A stretch of DNA of 64,000 nt, taken from contig OY759218.1 in NCBI GenBank assembly GCA_963662175.1, positions 21,294,480-21,358,479 of the forward strand. Direction: 5' to 3'. Position 1 is the stretch's first letter. Every line of letters begins with the position of its first letter. A program made the translations under genes and the position numbers. The stretch comes from Aradus depressus. Taxonomy: Eukaryota; Arthropoda; Insecta; Hemiptera; Aradidae. This document shows positions 1-10,477 of this stretch, piece after piece. The notes under the pieces are model-generated. The model saw only the letters and a list, made by a program, of their open reading frames with translations. It did no database searches and was not told the origin of the DNA.

Positions 1-1003
1 GTGTCTAGTTCTGTAATATATTTAGATTCTACTTACATCACTGACATGGCTATTCTACGATTTCAAAATTGTTTCCAACACCCAACATTTATTATACAAA
101 GAAAATTATGATATATAATACAATTACAACATATAAAACAGATGTTTTCTTTTATTGTGACCTAGATTTTTTTTTGTCTTATTAAAGTTGGTCGCAACTG
201 TTTCCGCAACGCAACAACCAGCTGCCAAGAGGGCGTGATGGATAGTGAATGTCTTGAGTGGTGTGAGAGAGGAAGGCCACCCAGCGGTAGCTCCTCAGAG
301 CGAAATTTAAGAACAATGAATGGGGATATTATGATGGTTTTGATTATGGAAGTGGGGGTTGCAATTGCATCTAAAGGAAAAAACAACTTACGAGGAATTT
401 GAAGAAATGGAAGGGCTGGCAGGTTTTATATCCGCCATGATGGATTTAGAGTACTTTCGTTTTCGGCGAGGAGGACTTTTTTCTTCATCAGTCGTTCCAG
501 CAAGCAATTCAGCCGCTTTCGTTCTAACCTCTTCCTGGAGCAGAGTAATGAAAAAAAAAAAAACAAAAAAAAAACTAACATTTTTCAAAACGCTCGGATA
601 CACAGCAAAACATGGAGTTAAGAAGGCTTACTCCGAACGGGTCTAGATAATCGATCGCGATCGTTTTGGGTCATGTTTTTCTAATATCCATGGCGCTTCA
701 TCGAATTGAAATTGATGCTTAACATCGTCGTTTTGCTATCAAAGTTCATCCATACTATGAAACAATCTAAGAAAGTATTCTATAAATATTATTTCACTTG
801 TGCTTTATACTCACTATGCACTGTCTGACTGACATGTAGGCCAAATCGTTTTGATCCAAAGATGCGACAGATCTGAAATTAAGTAAATAATTAGAATATA
901 ATCATGTAGTAAAAAATTAGAATAATGATTATAGAAATTACACAGTTATAAATTATTTTTTACATTATCTCAGTCTGAAGTACGGACTAGGTAGTAATAA
1001 TTC
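1..1003. other. AT-rich sequence, no confident feature
   Basis: I see no gene I can defend here. Short open frames around 360-650 lie over poly-A stretches and have no recognisable product. A possible minus-strand micro-exon sits at 37-54: an AG before AATAGC and a GTAAGT after CAGTGAT, with 18 nt in one frame. It could be a downstream BRD8 exon, but it is too short to assert. Confidence 0.4.
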
Positions 1004-1007
1004 TTAA

Positions 1008-2051
1008 CACGTTGACTGCCAGCGCTGTTTCATACAGCAACGCTGCCAGGCCAAGCCGATTAGACCTAGTTAATCCTCCAGGCCACGCCTGTTTTTTTTT
1101 TTTTATTCATATAAATTACCACAGAATAAATGTTTTCTACCATTTTTATGGAAATTTTAGCGCTCCCCATAAACAACATGGCGTATGTATCAAATTGATA
1201 CATGTGGCCTGGTGTTGTAAATTTTCGAATTGTTACAGCCAGAGGCCACTTGTATACATTTATTTTTAAACAGTATTTTATAAATACAGTGTAAACTCTA
1301 TTTAACGCCACTCGATTTAACGACAAACTCCCTAAAACATCGAAACTACTTGAATCTGGTTGGTTTACCTTGTTGTCCATACAATGATACACTCTATGTA
1401 GCATCACACCCACTCTAAATAACGAAAACAATACGTCATTACTAAGCAATAAATAGTACTTTCAAGTTGCCGAAATTAATAAGAACTGCAGCTGTGTACG
1501 TTCTTGTGACTATACGCAATAAGCGTTGTTATTTGTATCAATATTAATGTTTGTTGTTTGTAAATTTTATACTTTATTAGTAAATACATATTATAATAGT
1601 AAAATACTATTAAATGTAATGTAATATGTATTGATTTTTCTTCTCTTCCTTTAACGACACTCTCAATAACGCTATAAAATGCGCAGTTCCTTACGTGTCG
1701 TTATATAGAGTTTACACTGTATTTTATTTATAAAACAAAAAAACAATTCTCCAGAACTAAAAAACAACAATAAATTTATACAATAATAAAATTTATACAC
1801 TTAAATTGAGGAAATCTATGGGTCGATGATATTTGTGGTGGGGAGAGGCCATCCAAGGTCAACTCCCCATTTGAACCGCCTGAAAACCTTGTATTAGATC
1901 TATACTAGAACCCTAAACCATCCATCTCTATTTGTATCAAATTGATACATGTGGCCTGACAGCGACGATTCGATTTGCATCATATTTATGCATATGGCCC
2001 CAGGTAGTAGGCACGAAATGTATCATATCTATACACATGGCGCTCAACGTG
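1008..2051. mobile_element. Non-autonomous piggyBac-type element (TTAA target)
   Basis: Both ends are flanked by TTAA (1004-1007 and 2052-2055), and the inverted ends share CACGTTGA followed by related bases (CTGCC on the left, GCGCC on the right, read inward). TTAA duplication with short inverted ends is the hallmark of the piggyBac superfamily. Inside, the subterminal palindrome GTATCAAATTGATAC occurs twice, near 1186 and 1936, each followed by ATGTGGCC. No transposase is encoded. A pogo-type element is nested at 1287-1719. Confidence 0.65.
1287..1719. mobile_element. pogo/Tc1-type MITE nested in piggyBac-type element
   Basis: Near-identical inverted ends (CAGTGTAAACTCTAT, then TTAACG on the left or ATAACG on the right) are flanked by TA on both sides. 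CAGT-starting ends with a TA duplication fit the pogo/Tigger branch of Tc1/mariner. There is no coding capacity. The element lies inside the TTAA-flanked unit at 1008-2051, so it is the younger of the two. Confidence 0.7.
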
Positions 2052-2346
2052 TTAAATCACAATTTGATGAAGTTCGACAGTCTGTTCGACATTATGGTGT
2101 GAGAATAACAAATATCCCTCACCATTTCAGTGAAGAACCTGCCAATATTGAAGTGAAAATTGCGAAAAAAGTGAGTTTTAATCTGAATACAGATAAAATA
2201 GACAACTGTTAGGTTAAGTAGAGGGGCGTCAGATCTACGGTTGTTTTCTCCTTCATTATTTATTTCGTATTTACTCGGACAAGTTCGACTTCCTAAAATT
2301 AGCGAGAGCCAACCGAGAAAGCCTAAATGGTCCAATTTTTACGGGG

Positions 2347-2811
2347 CGTCCACTGTATAATTTGTCACTCTCAGAGGCAGACGATCTACTGAAGAAGAGT
2401 ATAATCTGCGAGACTGTCACTCTTCCGCAATACCTCACGGAATATGACCATTATCTCAGTCCTTCGACCAGAGAACACCCGCGAGGAAGGGGGAGTGGGG
2501 GACTCATGGTGCTGGTCAGAAGAGATCTTAGTTCTCCTGTCCGGGTCCTCTCTTCTCATCCTGGCTGGCTCATCTTGCGACTCCAACTTGGCAACATCCA
2601 CCTGGTCCTCCGCACAGTCTACTTCCCTCCTAGCAAGGATGTCCATCTCTTCACGTCTTTCTCCGAACTTCTCACCGATCTGGTGTCCATACATGGTAAT
2701 TGTAGTTTTGTTATTGGGGGTGATTTTAACGCCCGGATTGGGTTTAAAAACAGGGAGTTTTCTACATTAGTCAATGCGGATGAGAATGAATTAAGATTTT
2801 TAGAAAAGTGA
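2347..2811 (+). pseudogene. Fragment of non-LTR retrotransposon ORF2 (endonuclease domain)
   Basis: The open frame carries the AP-endonuclease-like core of a LINE: a GGLMVLVRR strand, and a VIGGDFNARIG motif with the catalytic Asp and Asn of the GDFN box. The upstream N-terminal motif and the SDH box are missing, and nothing downstream resembles reverse transcriptase. It is a truncated dead copy, left of the last visible BRD8 exon and on the opposite strand. The clade cannot be decided from this piece. Confidence 0.7.
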
Positions 2812-3232
2812 TATTCCATATGATTGGACCGCCATTTTGCAACAATGAGAATGTCGATAGAAAGAAAAAAAATTACAAAAATATAAGTTTTATGCTCAAT
2901 TTCTTTCACTCATTTTAATTGATTCAGGGTCATTATAAATGAATAATTATTACCTACATTGAAGTATGAAACAAAAAACAAATATTATATTCAATTTTTT
3001 ACATATGCGAGAATATGCAAACTTGCTGGCTTTAAAATTTGTTTACAAAGGGTTTATGTTATCAGAAAAATGTGAGGTTACCAACAAAATGACCAGCATT
3101 TAATGAAGTATTTTCGTAATAATTATTATACCTTGAATATTCTATTTTCTAAAAAGAGTTTCACAATATCTCTTCAAAAAAAAAAGTTAAGTACCATTCA
3201 ATTAAGAAGAAGAATTATTTTCTGTCATTTAC

Positions 3233-3702
3233 CTAGGCGATTTGTCAGTTTCGTTGCTGGTGTCTTCATCTATGATCAGTTGCTTCGGATTGTTTGGTGA
3301 CAATTCCGAATCGCTCGTCAATGACAGTACTTCCTCTTTTCGCGCAAGTTCGATTTCATTTTCCAATTCTGATTCCCCATTTGAACTGCCTTCGTCTTCC
3401 TCTTCTGACGAATGTGGATGAAAATCTATGTTTTCATCCTTTTCAGAGCCATCCTCCTTTTTGCTCAACACATTTCCTTCTGTGGACACTCTTTGTGTTT
3501 CGATGTAGTCACATTTTTCCAATAAAACAATAGCTTCTTTCCGGTTCATACTTTCCAAAACTGATCTCTTTCCCCCGGAAGTGCCTTCTTGAGGGTTTTC
3601 TTCGGTAACATCTGGAATTTTTTCTGAATCCCCAATTTTCTGATTTTGATCAGGATTCAACATCGGAGGCTCTCTTGTGGCTTCGATGTCTGATGTAAGC
3701 GA
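3233..3702 (-). CDS. BRD8: BRD8 exon 32 (last exon visible)
   Basis: 470 nt from a GTTTTAG acceptor in phase 0. It encodes an acidic Ser/Glu-rich stretch (for example HSSEEEDEGSSNGESELENE) ending DKSPR. A donor-like GTAAAT follows CCTAG, which would leave phase 2. If unspliced, the TAA in GTAA stops translation at once. A bromodomain would be expected in later exons, so splicing onward to the left is more likely than termination here. Confidence 0.72.
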
Positions 3703-6700
3703 CTAAAACATACCAAAAATATTAAATAGGTAAGGAATAATTTAAAAAAATAAATGTATGGTGAATCACCAGCAATATATTACTCAGATTTGTCTGAAAA
3801 CAGTAGGTGCTTTACTTCAAGACTCTGCAATTCAGGAAATCGACAAAAACTAAGATAATGAAAAAAATGTCTGTTGAAAAATAATACCGATATCTTTAAG
3901 GAAACTCGGTCTGGAAGGAAAATTTAAATAAAATCCTTAGTGTTTGTTGAAGGATTTTAATTGAGACAAGCATGTAGTGGAGCCCCCCCTGCCCCCCCGA
4001 CTATTCCAGTATAAATATCCCCCCTCCCGCCCCTCTCCTACCGCCCTCTACTTCCCACTCAAATTGTTGTTTCGCAAACACCACACTACATATACATATA
4101 TTGAATATAGTGAAGGAAAAAAATCGAAAAATATATATGGAGTCGTGTTTTTTTTTTGTTTTTTTCTTTTTATTTCAGCATTTACCGATCCATTATTATT
4201 ATTAATTATATAAATTTTATTTTTGCTCAGTTTCGTATATTTCTTTATTATTTTTCATTTATAGAATCTTGTACTTGTCGGTGATGAACATGACATGTTT
4301 TTGAATTCAAAAACGATATATATTAATCGTTCTGTAGATGTATTTTTATTTCTTCTTTCATATATACATCAGGCTGGATATTATATAAATTTTATTTCTA
4401 TGCAGTATTTATTTATTCACCCGTCTCATCAGATATCTCACATACATGATACATATAAATTAGGCATAGATTTGCTCTTTATTTATGAAAAGCTGTCCCA
4501 TAAATAATAAAAATGTCCTTTTCCTAGGACGGGTCACCATCACAATCAATTTAATGGTGCCCATTAAATCATACCGAATAGAAGATATGCCCCTGAATGT
4601 TGAAGCAATGCTTACTTACATCTCTAGATTTCACAGAATCTTTGGAACTCTGTTCCTTAATAGTCTGATTTGAATGAAGTAATGAAACATCTTGAGAGAC
4701 GTCAGTCACCACATACGAACACTGCGAAAAATAAAATCAATTAAAGAAATTAAATTAATTGAGGATGTTGGAATGAAAGTCAGCTATCTACACTTTTTTA
4801 ATCGAAAATGTCAGACGACTGCATTTTAGACGAAAACCAGTCAGGTTTGATTCCAACGTCTATTGTAAATGAAATTATTATAATGAGTGAAACCCACATT
4901 TTCCGATTCTGAAGAAATAGTGGTACAAACAGTTTTATTTTTCGATAATTCGTCACTCAATGACTCTGAGTTTTCACTGTCTTTCAATAATTCCTGCGAA
5001 AATTAATTATTTAAATAAAGTGATATTTATTAAATTAAAAATTAAATTAAATTAATTTTACAGGGAATACCGTCTTCGAAGAAACAATAATTTTTCTCTA
5101 AACCGGTTGGTCCGACCATAACAACCATGACGATTATTTTTATTGTAAATCTGGTTCTGCCATCTTACTTGAAAATCAAGTCGTATTAGTTTTCCAAGCA
5201 TATTCGAGACTATGCTCAACTTATCGCGCATAGTGTTTTTTGGTGTTAACCACTATTTCCTTTATATATTAAGAGAGAACAGTAAGAATTTTTTATTTAC
5301 TTCAAATTAAATAAATAAAATTCATCAGAACAAATTCATATTAATAATTTAAAAAAGTTGCATCTTAGTGTTACCTAAAAACTATTTTTTTTTTGTTTTC
5401 ATACTAATTGAGTGGTTGACGCGAAAAAGGTTCTAAACGCCAAAATAACACTTGAAAACTGACATAATTGCAGAGATATTGTGAAATAATTGAAATGGAC
5501 TTGAAAAATAAAATAAAACTGGTTTATTTAATATATTGTCTAATTTCACTAACTATATATACATGGGAGTACTTTCGGTATTTCTACCATCCTCAGCCAA
5601 AAGCATATCTTATCTCGCACAGTCTTATCTCTTATGCTTTTGGCTGAGGATGGTAGAAATACCGAAAGTACTCCCATGTATATATAGTTAGTGAAATTAG
5701 ACAATATATTAAATAAACCAGTTTTATTTTATTTTTCAAGTCCAAAATAACACTTCCTTCCTCTGCCATGTTGAGAACTACTGGTGGCTGTTAGAACCTT
5801 CTTCCATGAGGCTCAACGCTGACGTGGGCTCAATACTACCAACTGCTGCTGTAACGGCAAAAAAAAACTTCCCTACACAGTCCCTAGAGACCTATAGAAC
5901 CTGATTCCACAGAAATCTCATTTTCGACTAAAGTGGCGCTTAGAACCTTTTTCGCGTCAACCACTCAATTGTTAAATGTGAGGGCTTCAAGGCAAGCCTC
6001 GCACTCAAAATACTTTCTTTAGACTCTTAATTAGCAGCTGAACGAGGCACAGCGTCTATACAAAGTTCTTTTCTTTTTCTTTTTTGATTAATCGAAATGA
6101 CATTTAATTTAATTTTCTATTTTGAAGAAAAATGTATACCAAATCGAAGTTAGGTATCAATAAACTTCATGTAATAAAATATTTTTAAAACCACCACTAG
6201 ATGTACAATACAAAATAAATATGTTTGTCATACAACGTTTTTTATGGGACTAAACTTTTTAGTTTCGTGGAGGAGTGGCTGCGATGGCTTAGACTTTTAC
6301 GGAGGGTAGAGCCAGACCGAGGAGGGAAGAGCACTCAGGATGACAGAGAAGAGGGAGACCCCCTTACGTTGGCTGAAGGGCAACCTCAGGGCGTTGGGTG
6401 AGAAGGTGGATACGGCAGGCCAAGGATAGAGAAGAATGGCGGAAGATTATTGCGGAGGTCCAAGTCACAAGGACCATAGCGCCACGGAAAGTGAAGTATG
6501 TAAACGTTTTAGAGCAAAGCGGAAAACTTTTCTAAGATTGCACCCCTGTATACTCTACAAATACTCTATATTTACCTCTTCAAAATCTGTAAGATGAACA
6601 ATATCTTTTCCATTTGTGTTTTTTTCTGTAACAGTATCATCTTGAGATGCCTTCTGTTCTGACGAATCCTGTTAATGTAAAAAATAAAATATGACATTAG

Positions 6701-8296
6701 AAATAGAGGTCTTCCTGACCTTGGCCTACCTTAAATGTTGCCGGAGGTTTGAGCCACTTGTGAGTGTCATCACTCCTCTTCTTGAAATTTGCAAATGACA
6801 CAACACCCCATGTTTTCTCTCCTTTCTCTACTCCCTGTTAAAAGTCAACTTAGCTCTTCGAGTTTCAAGAAAAAATAGCTTCGATACACCCAATGAAAAG
6901 ATTAAGAATAAATTACATTTAAGACTAAAGAATCGATAGGGAAACGAAATTAACTAGTTTCTCATATCCCTAGCAAAAAAGGAAGAGCATCTACTGCAAA
7001 CAGTAATAAAAAAAGAACAGCAAATCAGAATGCACAAAAAGTTGTTGTTTTTCTTTTTTCTAGGTTAGTACAAAAATAAATTCACATAATAAATGCAGTA
7101 GGTAGTGTAAAAGTGACTGAAGAGTGGAGGATTTTTAAATCATGGAGAATATCAACTAATATCATTAGTTTTCTTTTTTTTAACTTCTTCGTGATAGTCT
7201 TTATAGGTTAATCGTTTGGCATGGAGTGTATTATACACGAACTGGATAAAATAATCATTAAATAAAAAAAAAATACGAAAAACGTTTCACCCTAATTTTA
7301 TGAGGACAAACCTTTTTCCGCAGAAATCAAGTAAACTTACAAAATAATGGGTTTAGCATTTTAGGAAGGTCAATAACCATTTTACAAACCAGCCAAAAAA
7401 ACTAACATATAATATGTTTCTTTAAGTTATGTCTACAACTTTTATTTGAAGAGAGTTTTGATTGAATTATTAATATAAATAGTAAGTATATATGAAAAAT
7501 GTACGTAGGCCCTAAGTAAAATGGCGTTAATTTTCGTCCAATTGCAAATAGGGAAGCTGAAAGCTTTAGTAACAACCCACAACAATTAGCAAGACAAATA
7601 ACAAAAAGAGACCAGTTTGAGAAGCTCAGACAAAAAGAGACTCCTGGAATTTTTTTGTTTTAAATTTAAGATTTTTGATAAAATTTGATAGCGTTATACA
7701 CCTAGGCTATAAGCGAATCAATGGAAACCCTCCAACTTGGTGTCACTATACATGTAATTATATCCTATTTGTTGTATAGAACCTAGCTGAATCTGAACGG
7801 GGCTATTTTGGTTCTTATGAACGATTCGAACCGTATTCCAGAGAAAAAATAATAGAAATTGAAAATAGGCCATTAAAAGTGATCACAGCTGATGCATTAA
7901 GTGATGCACAGAAATTTTATAAACATTACTTCGATCAATACATACCATAACAGATTCAACATCAACACATAATTCTGACAACAATTCAATTTCTTGTTCA
8001 AGTCCTTTTGCAATAGGCAAGCTTTCATCTTCTGAAATCTACAAAATAATAAAATATATTATGAATACGGTGTAAAAATTGTGAAAAAGTTGTGGAGGAA
8101 TGGGCTTTTACAGAAAGGGAACTCATTTTGGCGCGAACAACCAGTTAGCCGACAGACAAAAGAGTTGATCAGAGGACCAGATAATAAAAGAAGAACAATT
8201 CTTCTTGACCAGTCCTGGCAAACATTGAGAAAAGTGATCGGGTATCTAACAGGATACCACTCGGTAAGAAAACACCTCTTTATAATAGGCCTTGTA

Positions 8297-8349
<53 letters not shown>

Positions 8350-10439
8350 TGGAATCTCTCTAAACGGACACCTCTATTAAATGGACAATTTTGAATTCCC
8401 TGGCAAAATGAAAGTTCTCTACGTCTTTTATCCAGACACTCTATTAAACAGACATGGACAATGAGTTCCCTTTTCTTCTAACCAGAGTCTCCTATAAACG
8501 GACAGCCTCACCTTTTCAGTGAAAGACAACTGTTGCCTGTCTTGTTTACTCTGAACAATTCGTAATTTTAATTTACTAAGAATCTTTTACTCGGCTCTTT
8601 TACGATCCCTCGTCCCCTAAAATGAACCTAACAGTCTGTCTTGGCGTTTGATGCAAAATGAGTGAAAAAATTGGTGTGAATACTGTTTTAACTTTAAAAG
8701 AAAAACTTAAAATTATAAGTGTCAGTGAAAAGGAAAAACTCAGTGTTCGTGCCCTCGCTTCGAGATTAAAAGTAGGTAAAACGCAAATTGCAAACACTTT
8801 AAGGAAATGTCAAACAAAAATTACAGACTTTTTCTAAAATAAATTGTTTTTGTACACATAAATAGATAATACGTACACATTTATGTATGAGTATTTTATG
8901 TATATGTACATACATGTATGTATTACATATGTAAATTGTTTTTTGTATTTTTCTCTTTTTATGAAATTTTTTGTAAAAATAAATTGTACTACATATACAC
9001 ACATATATATTCTTACAAATAAATTACCATTTTCTATTAAAAGGACACCTCTCCTGAGCGGACAAAACTTGGTTCCCCAAGTGTGTCCGCTTAGGGGAGA
9101 TTCTACTGTATATAAATAATACAAATATTAAATTTTCTTTATTATTATTTATTATATAAAATAAAAAAAACCTACTTCATGAGATACAACCGCAGAACGT
9201 GTTTTCTCGTTGTCTTCCTGGTCATTATTTGTTGTAGTTAGTGAGTCATCCATTTCTTCAGAGATATCCTATTCATTAAAAAAATATATAAAAATAAAGT
9301 AAAGAAATAGAATCCATGGTAACAAGGATATATAAAACATATATTACAGTAGAACCTCGATTATCCGAGGTAATGGGGGAGGGGGGGGGGGGGGGGTGAG
9401 AGGTCGCACGGATAAATAAAAAAAGACGGTTAATCGAGACACTTTTTATTTAACGAATTCCATATGTGTGTACAATGTTATATACATACGTGTGTACATT
9501 GTCATGTTATAACGTTAATAAGGGCTTGAAATATAAAGTAATCCTTCTTTGTTTTTTGCTGTTTGAAATGATTTTCCTTACTTCAGTTCTAATTTTTCTC
9601 TAATTCATAACGTCATGGAAGTCAAAATTTTCCTGTTCGTAGAAGTTCAGGAGGACATGAACTGCTTCCATTGCTTGATTTGTCTGAATGTTTTCTTCTT
9701 TAGCGCCAAAACTGTCATCATTGTCACTCTACTCTGTCTTACCTATACTTACTGCTTACACACGACCGTTAATCGCGAACACAGATAATCGAGACACGGT
9801 TAATCGAGGTTCTACTGTGTATATATATATATATATAAACAAAAAAAAAAGATCTGTATCATTGTATCATCACTGTAATCTCGATTTAATATAAAAGTGT
9901 CTACTTTTAGGACCATGTCTTAAGATCATATATGAGAGATTGAAAGGGTTCAGGGGAGCATCGGGGGCAGAGTCCTTAGTATAATATGAAAATGAACTAA
10001 TGAACTTACGGACATGAAAAATAAAATAAAACTGGTTTATTTAATATGTTGTCTAATTTCACTAACTATATATACATGGGAGTACTTTCGGTATTTCTAC
10101 CATCCTCAGCCAAAAGCATAAGAGATAAGACTAAGTTAATTTTCAGAATGTCAGCCTCTCGAGGAACCCATTACCCTCCCTACTGGTGTTCCCCATGACG
10201 TCAGACATTCCTAACTAAGCTAAATTGTCAAGCTGTGAGATATTTTATGACAAGGCGGTCCCCATATTTCAAATGTGGGACCCCTTCTAAGATCTAGGTA
10301 TAAAGCATTAACAATGAACAGGCGAGTAATATAACATTAACAAATCAAAAATAATTGGTTCCAGTTACAACTTAATTAAAATTATTATACTGTAAATTAT
10401 ATAAATATATCTATTGGCAAGATTCAGATAAATCATATA

Positions 10440-10477
<38 letters not shown>

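Larger units (their letters stand above)
5454..5741. mobile_element. Penelope-derived palindromic insertion
   Basis: Two inverted copies of the same terminal unit (5496-5615 and 5622-5744) face each other across a short spacer. The unit matches the 3' end of the Penelope-like element at 10011-10891. The 14-bp sequence CCAAAATAACACTT flanks the insertion at 5440-5453 and 5742-5755. Each arm has a hammerhead-like core. Confidence 0.7.
5406..5970. mobile_element. Terminal-inverted-repeat element, interrupted
   Basis: The ends at 5406-5440 and 5935-5970 are inverted copies of one sequence (TTGAGTGGTTGACGCGAAAA, then AGGTTCTAA and CGCC) with one or two differences. The interior has no coding capacity and is split by a Penelope-derived palindrome. 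The superfamily is not determined, because the flanking CAATT is itself part-palindromic and hides the target duplication. Confidence 0.65.

Noticed and set aside
1949..2212. 87-codon plus-strand frame
   Set aside because: Runs across the right end of the TTAA element into flanking DNA; no product.
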